DNA of 64,000 nt, from assembly GCA_963855995.1 (NCBI GenBank), contig OY979716.1, positions 25,473,418 to 25,537,417 on the forward strand, written 5' to 3'. This document shows positions 58,810 to 64,000 of this stretch, one piece after another; the stretch's first letter is position 1; every line of letters starts with the position of its first letter. A program made the translations under genes and the position numbers. The DNA is from Muricea muricata (Eukaryota; Cnidaria; Anthozoa; Malacalcyonacea; Plexauridae). The notes beneath the pieces are model-generated. The model was not told where the DNA came from. It did no database searches and saw only the letters and a program-made list of their open reading frames with translations.

Positions 58810-59895
58810 ATGGTGACGCCAGAGTAACGAGTATGTGTGGTAACACAATTGACCTAATACCAAATGTAACCGCAGTGCAAAGCGCATTTAGAATCTTATT
58901 TCCAGATCGGAACCCACCTGTCAGAAATACGGTTTTAAAAAACTTTAGAAAATATCAGAACACGGGAACAAGCCTTAACCGTAACAAGTCCAGTTCAGGA
59001 AGTCGAAGAACTGCTCGAAACGAAGCGAGCATTGCCGCTGTAAGAGAACTGTTAGAAGAAACCCCGCGAGGTGTTGGCGCTCGTCGTGATGCTGTTGCTG
59101 TTTCGAAATCAAGCTTCAACAGGATTACAAAACTGGACATTCGATGGCATCCTTACCGAATGCACGTACGGCACGAGCTACTTCCTAATGACTTGCCACG
59201 TCGGCTACGCCGTTCAAATTGGTTTAACGAACGCTGTCGGAACTAAAATTTTTTGCAAAGCATTATTATTGGAGATGAAGCCGGATTTGCCTTGAATGGA
59301 AAGGCCAACTCTTATAATGTGCGCGAGTATGCACCGAAAGGAAATCCACTGGCATTTAACTTCAAACGGACAAACTCTCGAGCCAAACTCACTACCTGGG
59401 CAGCACTCTGCGATAATGGTGTAATTTTGGGGCCTTACTTTTTTGATGGGAACGTGAACGGCCTGGCGTATCTACGAATGCTGGACGAGTTTGCTTTTCC
59501 GCAACTTGCCATACACTTTAACAATCAGTTTTGGGAGGAACTATTTCGAGGTCTTTAGTGGGCAACGCTCCAGCTCTTCGCCTCATTGAAGTCCGGGATC
59601 GCCTCAATGAAGTATTCGGAGAGAATCGTGTCATTGCGCTTCAACATAATGTGGAATGGCCACCTTGCTCACCTGATTTAACCCCTTGTGATTTTTTTCT
59701 GTGGGGGTATCTCAAGAACAAAGTGTTTACAACTCCTTCCGAGAACATCGATGATCTGCGCCAGAGGATAATCGAGGAATTCAGCGCTTACGCAGCTGCC
59801 TGAAATGCTTCGACATGTGATGCGCGGAATGCACAGTCGAACCATTCGTTGTGTCGAAAGAAATGGGGGACATGTTGAAGGGCCCATAGCTTAAA
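58810..59895 (+). pseudogene. Mariner/Tc-like transposase, broken
   Basis: The ATG at 58810 gives MVTPE and then a stop. The frame 58833-59246 reads AFRILFPDRNPPVRNTVLK (DNA-binding domain), SFNRITKLDIRWHPYRM and SNWFNERCRN. Next comes IIIGDEAGFALNG (first catalytic Asp) with YAPKGNPLAFNF, WAALCDNGVILGPYFFDGNV and FPQLAIHFNNQFWEELFRGL, then a stop. The segment that should hold the second catalytic Asp (A-Q-D-G-A-P) is shortened to VGNAPA by a small deletion. WPPCSPDLTPCDFFLWGYLK (third Asp) and VFTTPSENIDDLRQRI complete it. Loss of a DDD residue plus stops and shifts makes it inactive. Confidence 0.88.
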
Positions 59896-60029
59896 TATTA
59901 ATTTAATCAATTGTTGTTGCGTGTAAAATAAAAAGCAAACCGTTTGTTAGTGTACTCGTTTTGCTTCACTCGGGCGTTAAAATATTTGGACGAAGCGAAA
60001 ACGTTTTAAAATGCTTAAATGTAAATACG

Positions 60030-60865
60030 ATTTCATTAAATTCCCATTCCAATTCATTTGCACAATCTATTAAAGTAGTACAAGTTGTTGAATGGCCAGA
60101 TCTAAAGCCAAACTGATATTCGGATAAATTTAAATACTTTCTTTTTCCAAGTACTTGGATAATTGTTTGGTTTAAAATCTGTTCTATCCGCTAACAACAG
60201 GTGGTGTTGAAATTGGCCTGTAATTGCCATGCATGGTACGTTTACCTTTTTTGAACATTGGAATTACTCGTGCCGCTGTCCACTCTTATGGAAACTGGCC
60301 TAATTCAATTGACTTGTTGAAAAAATTGTTAATGGTTGCACAACAGCAGAAGCCGCAATTTGAAGAACCTTTGTATAGATATTGCCCAGACGTACAGATT
60401 TCGAGATAGGTAATTTCGTAATAAGCCTGTAAACCATTGATTCGTTTACAGCCTCAAAAGAGGATTTATTAACTGATGCGCGTTTTAGTAATAAACTCTT
60501 CAAACTTACAATCGCTTTCGTTCTCAATTTTCTGGGCAAGCTTCGGGTCTATGTTTGTTAAATATTCATTAAACAACTCTGTCAACTTCTCTGTAGAAGT
60601 GGTAGATTTTTCAGAAGATTTTATTTCATAAATGGTATTTTTATTGCTAATTCGTCCTGGAATATCATTAATTGTTTTCCAAGCCTGTTTTGGATTGATT
60701 TTTGGGTCTCGGAATTTTGTTCTACAGTTTTTCTTTGCATCACGCATGGCAGTAATGGCTGCATTTCTTGAGGACCTGTACTTACTCCAATCACTTGCCT
60801 CATGCGTTTTACACGCTTTATTCCGTTCGCCACTCACTCGTCCGTCCATATATCCACATTTTATC
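60030..60865 (-). pseudogene. LINE fragment, RT N-terminal region
   Basis: The frame 60469-60849 reads MDGRVSGERNKACKTHEASD, AMRDAKKNCRTKFRDPK and NPKQAWKTINDIPGR, typical of the linker before the RT in APE-type LINEs. Lower coordinates give SKSVRLGNIYTKVLQI and, in broken frames, a MFKKGKR-type RT motif 1 near 60240. Both ends are missing. The 5' side abuts the LTR-element region. Confidence 0.7.
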
Positions 60866-61166
60866 TAGCCTTGTATTGTATTATACAATTACTTTATGGT
60901 TTCCGTGTTTAGATGGCCTGATCCAAACACGCGGGAAAGTTGCGAGAGTGAAGAAAAGAGCGCCAAACTCGAGCCGAAGGCGAATCATTTTTCACGCCTT
61001 TTCTAACTCGAGCAACTTTTCCAAGTGTTTGGATCAGGCCATCTGTAGTGTTTGGGTTTCCTGTGCACGGCATGTTTTGGAGAGTTGAGACAGTAAATAA
61101 AGCGATGATTGTTATTGAGTTAAATCCGTTATAATCCGTGGTTAAGTCCGGCCATCAGGCGTTACA
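60866..61166 (+). mobile_element. Candidate 5' LTR of the Ty3/gypsy element (left limit uncertain)
   Basis: The right limit is set by GTTACA (61161-61166), immediately followed by TTGGCGACGAGGATAAAG, a typical gypsy primer-binding region. The left limit could be TGTATTG near 60870, with the MITE inserted inside the LTR. It could instead be TGTAGTG at 61045, giving a very short LTR. The 3' LTR lies beyond the window, so the choice cannot be made here. Confidence 0.5.
60911..61044. mobile_element. Near-perfect palindromic MITE
   Basis: AGATGGCCTGATCCAAACAC at the left end is exactly complemented at the right end. The arms continue pairing (GGGAAAGTTGC / GCAACTTTTCC, AGAAAAG / CTTTTCT) to about 60 bp each around a short centre. 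It lies just upstream of, or inside, the 5' LTR of the gypsy element. Confidence 0.8.
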
Positions 61167-61184
61167 TTGGCGACGAGGATAAAG
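61167..61184 (+). promoter_or_regulatory. Primer-binding site of the Ty3/gypsy element
   Basis: TTGGCGACGAGGATAAAG directly follows the CA end of the LTR and precedes the Gag start by about 45 bases, the normal position for the tRNA primer site. The primer tRNA was not identified. Confidence 0.6.
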
Positions 61185-61229
61185 TTTATATATACAGGAA
61201 CAAATCCGTGGTATTTTAGTCCAAAACCA

Positions 61230-64000
61230 ATGGCTGAACTCGAGAAAAACGTCCTCGGAAAATTTGATTGTTATGGCGATCAAGCTACTGTTGGCACCCG
61301 CTGGACGAGATGGCTCCAAAGCTTTGAATTATTTGTTGATTCCCAAGGAATTCTTATCGCCGAGGGATCAGACAAAAATAAACAACGACGACGGGCACAA
61401 CTCCTTCATTACGCTGGTCCCGACGTGCAAGATATATTTTATACACTCGAAAACACTGGCGAAGTTAATGACTATGCCGCCGCTGTTAATGCACTTAACG
61501 CTTACTTTGCCCCGAAAGTAAACTCCGCCTATGCTCGACACACCTTTCGCCAGCTCCAGCAGAATTCAAGCGAGACCGTTCTACAATTTGCTTCCCGCCT
61601 CAAACGATATGCAAAAGACTGTGACTATGGCACAGATACGGATAATCAAATTCGCGACGAAATTCTCCAGAAGTGCAAGTCCAATTACCTACGTCGAAAA
61701 CTCTTGGAAGAAGGCCCTGGTTTGACCCTTGCCCGAACGTTAGAGCTGGCCCAGCAGTGTGAAAAAGTCGAAGCCCAAATGACCTCTCTGTCACTTCATT
61801 CAACCGAACACGACCGCAACAATGACCACCCAGTCAACCGAGTTGCCTCAACTGCCAACAATCGTGACCAGCGTTCTCGGAATTCGCGTAGGCCTCGCGC
61901 GACGCCACAGAAGGAAAGTATCTGTTATCGATGTGGCCATACCGGTCACTATGGTCGCGACCCAGCTTGCCCAGCTCGAGGCAAGACCTGCAGCAAATGT
62001 GGTGGCATCAATCATTTTGCTACTGTTTGCAAGTCAAAGTCGAATGGTACCGGACAAGTGCGCCTTGTCCAACCAGTGTCAGGTGATGAATCCGATGATG
62101 AGCCCGCTTATGCATTCCACCTACCAGATTCTGGCAACCGAGGACCCACCATCAACGCCAACCTCGGTGGTGTCGAGCTGCAGATCCTTGTTGATTCGGG
62201 TGCAACAAAAAACATTGTTGATGAGACAACCTGGGAATGGCTAAAACAGAATCGCATAATGTGCGAATCTAAAGCTGCACACAAACAGAAAAAACTCTAC
62301 CCCTATGCATCCACCACACCACTGCAAGTAAAGGGTACCTTTACCACCACTGTGCAAATCGGGGCTAAAGAAATTACCGCTGAATTCTTAGTGATCAAAG
62401 GCAAAGGAACACCTCTTCTCGGACACGAAACCGCCACCCTGTTGGATGTCCTTAGAATTGGCCCGGTCGTCTCGGCTATCTCCAGTGTAGAGGAGAACCT
62501 TCAACAACAATACCCTGAAGTTTACAACGGCATTGGAAAGCTCAACACCAAACAAATAACCCTCCACATTGATCCTAACATCAAACCAGTGGCCCAACCT
62601 TTGAGGCGTACACCATTCAACCTTCGAAGCCAGGTCGAAAAGAAAATCAGCGAACTCATCGAAGCTGATATCATTGAACCTGTGGACGGCCCTACGCCAT
62701 GGGTTAACCCAGTTGTTGTTGTTCCCAAATCCAATGACGAAATTCGGTTATGCATCGACATGAGGCGTGCCAATGAAGCCATCGTACGGGGGCGCCATCC
62801 AATACCCACTGTCGATGAAATCTTGCAGGGCATGAACGGCTCCAAAATTTTCTCCAAGCTCGATTTAAAATGGGGCTACCATCAACTTGAATTATCACCC
62901 AAATCTCGCGAAATTACCACGTTTGCCACTCACACGGGCTTGTACCGTTACAAGCGCTTACTGTTTGGAGTATGTTCAGCTAGCGAACAGTACCAACATG
63001 AAATATCTACTGTGTTGGCCGGCATCACTGGTGCAGAGAACATATCTGACGATATAGTCGTTCATGGGGCAGATCAAGAATCACATGATCGGAGTCTACA
63101 CGCTGTACTGGAGCGACTACAAGTTTGCGGGCTCACCTTGAATCCTGAGAAATGTCAGTACAATATGAATCGTATTGTCTTCATGGGTATGCTCCTCTCC
63201 GACAAGGGCATTGGTCCCACCAGTGAACGAGTGAAAGCTGTTACAGAGGCAAGAGAACCGCAGACAACGGCCGAACTACGCAGTTTCCTGGGCCTGGTTA
63301 GCTACAGTAGCCGCTTCATACCACAATTTTCCACCATTTCTGAACCACTGCGAAAACTAACCAAAAAAGATGTTCCCTTCATCTTTGGAGCTGAACAACG
63401 AGCATCCTTCCAGGCACTGAAGGACAGTCTTAGCCGAGCCACCACCCTTGCATATTTTGATAAGCATGCACCAACCAAAGTCATCGCTGATGCAAGCCCG
63501 GTGGGCCTAGGAGCTGTTCTGACTCAAGTTCAAGATGGTAATCAAGTACCCATCTGCTATGCAAGCCGCAGTCTTACCGCTTGTGAGCAACGTTACTCGC
63601 AAACCGAGCGCGAAGCACTGGCGTTAGTTTGGGCGTGTGAGAGGTTTCACCCATATATCTACGGCACCAAATTTGAGTTGCTCACCGATCATAAGCCCCT
63701 TGAAGCAATTTACAACCCTCGCTCTCGCCCCTCTGCACGTGTTGAGCGATGGGCGCTGCGACTCCAACCTTACGACTTCAAAGTTGTGTATATCCCAGGA
63801 CAACAAAACGTCGCCGATTCCCTATCTCGCCTGCTACCGCCACACCCTAAACCAGCCCATCACCACGGTGCTGATGAATACGTACAATTTGTAACACATA
63901 CATCTGTTCCAAATGCAATGAGTCTCAGGGAGGTGGAGGAGGCCACAATACAGGACGACGAACTGACAGCGGTAAAACAAGCAATTGGAAGTGGCCGGTT
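61230..64000 (+). CDS. Ty3/gypsy Gag-Pol polyprotein (Mag-like), runs off the window
   Basis: A single frame from the ATG at 61230 stays open for 923 codons to the window end. In order: Gag (RQLQQNSSETVLQFASRLKR, about 110-130); two zinc knuckles (CYRCGHTGHYGRDPAC from residue 232, one residue longer than canonical in its last gap, and CSKCGGINHFATVC); aspartic protease (LVDSGATKN, Asp 322); reverse transcriptase (CIDMRRANEAI, LDLKWGYHQ with Asp 545, LFGVCSASEQY, NISDDIVVHG with catalytic Asp 607-608); RNase H (IADASPVGLGAVL, Asp 754, then TEREALA and LTDHKPLE). Integrase should follow outside. Gag and Pol are fused without frameshift. S-DD in place of Y-x-DD fits the Mag lineage (recollection). 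No stops were seen, so it may be recently active. Confidence 0.93.
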   Translation, partial: MAELEKNVLGKFDCYGDQATVGTRWTRWLQSFELFVDSQGILIAEGSDKNKQRRRAQLLHYAGPDVQDIFYTLENTGEVNDYAAAVNALNAYFAPKVNSAYARHTFRQLQQNSSETVLQFASRLKRYAKDCDYGTDTDNQIRDEILQKCKSNYLRRKLLEEGPGLTLARTLELAQQCEKVEAQMTSLSLHSTEHDRNNDHPVNRVASTANNRDQRSRNSRRPRATPQKESICYRCGHTGHYGRDPACPARGKTCSKCGGINHFATVCKSKSNGTGQVRLVQPVSGDESDDEPAYAFHLPDSGNRGPTINANLGGVELQILVDSGATKNIVDETTWEWLKQNRIMCESKAAHKQKKLYPYASTTPLQVKGTFTTTVQIGAKEITAEFLVIKGKGTPLLGHETATLLDVLRIGPVVSAISSVEENLQQQYPEVYNGIGKLNTKQITLHIDPNIKPVAQPLRRTPFNLRSQVEKKISELIEADIIEPVDGPTPWVNPVVVVPKSNDEIRLCIDMRRANEAIVRGRHPIPTVDEILQGMNGSKIFSKLDLKWGYHQLELSPKSREITTFATHTGLYRYKRLLFGVCSASEQYQHEISTVLAGITGAENISDDIVVHGADQESHDRSLHAVLERLQVCGLTLNPEKCQYNMNRIVFMGMLLSDKGIGPTSERVKAVTEAREPQTTAELRSFLGLVSYSSRFIPQFSTISEPLRKLTKKDVPFIFGAEQRASFQALKDSLSRATTLAYFDKHAPTKVIADASPVGLGAVLTQVQDGNQVPICYASRSLTACEQRYSQTEREALALVWACERFHPYIYGTKFELLTDHKPLEAIYNPRSRPSARVERWALRLQPYDFKVVYIPGQQNVADSLSRLLPPHPKPAHHHGADEYVQFVTHTSVPNAMSLREVEEATIQDDELTAVKQAIGSGR

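Overview
The window is eukaryotic, AT-rich, intron-bearing metazoan DNA. It is most likely from a cnidarian, probably an anthozoan (sea anemone or coral). The grounds are an EGF plus TLDc domain gene in symmetric phase-1 exons, together with PIF/Harbinger, hAT, mariner/IS630, Penelope-like, APE-type LINE and Ty3/gypsy elements. This assignment rests on protein and repeat style only; no search was run.

One host gene can be followed with fair confidence. It lies on the minus strand from about 39.75 kb down to 11.545 kb. Two near-identical calcium-binding EGF exons (39.6 and 38.9 kb) are followed by a decayed EGF exon (36.8 kb), an intact EGF exon (31.7 kb), a first TLDc exon (18.0-18.3 kb) and a terminal TLDc exon with its stop codon (11.5-11.9 kb). 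Every intact exon boundary has GT/AG and is phase 1, so the exons can be joined in frame. The introns are packed with mobile elements and show repeated local duplication. An unidentified terminal exon (56.2 kb) is the only other plausible host coding piece.

Layout: 1-4 kb, nothing recognisable. 4.0-7.0 kb, a tandem segmental duplication built from a hairpin-rich repeat. 7.0-7.4 kb, a mariner-type MITE. 11.5-18.3 kb, TLDc exons with a long inverted-repeat element (THAP and SAP-like gene remnants) between them. 18.9 and 28.1 kb, hAT-type MITEs with 8-bp target duplications. 20-21.7 kb, a LINE 3' end set against a decayed transposase. 23.4-27.4 kb, nested Harbinger-type elements containing a TTAA-flanked transposon. 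28.3-29.0 kb, a decayed reverse transcriptase. 31-41 kb, EGF exons, intron duplications, a 2.7 kb LINE and nested palindromic elements carrying a RecQ-like fragment.

42.4-49.4 kb is a block punctuated by five long (TA)n tracts. It holds two diverging Penelope-like elements with GIY-YIG domains, a 2.2 kb palindrome of IS630-like transposase remnants, and several hammerhead-ribozyme-like motifs. 50-58 kb holds tandem repeats, a LINE inserted directly upstream of a viral/Polinton-type packaging-ATPase-like remnant, and a minisatellite. 58.2 kb has a tRNA-derived SINE, 58.8-59.9 kb a broken mariner and 60.0-60.85 kb a LINE fragment. From 61.2 kb to the window end a Ty3/gypsy element has an uninterrupted Gag-Pol frame; it is the only autonomous-looking element here.

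Most coding-like material is therefore retroelement or transposon debris in introns and intergenic DNA. The items most worth checking are the (TA)n-punctuated Penelope/palindrome block with its ribozyme-like motifs, the 595-bp fold-back element present twice at the same length, the THAP/SAP inverted-repeat element, and the EGF-exon duplication history.
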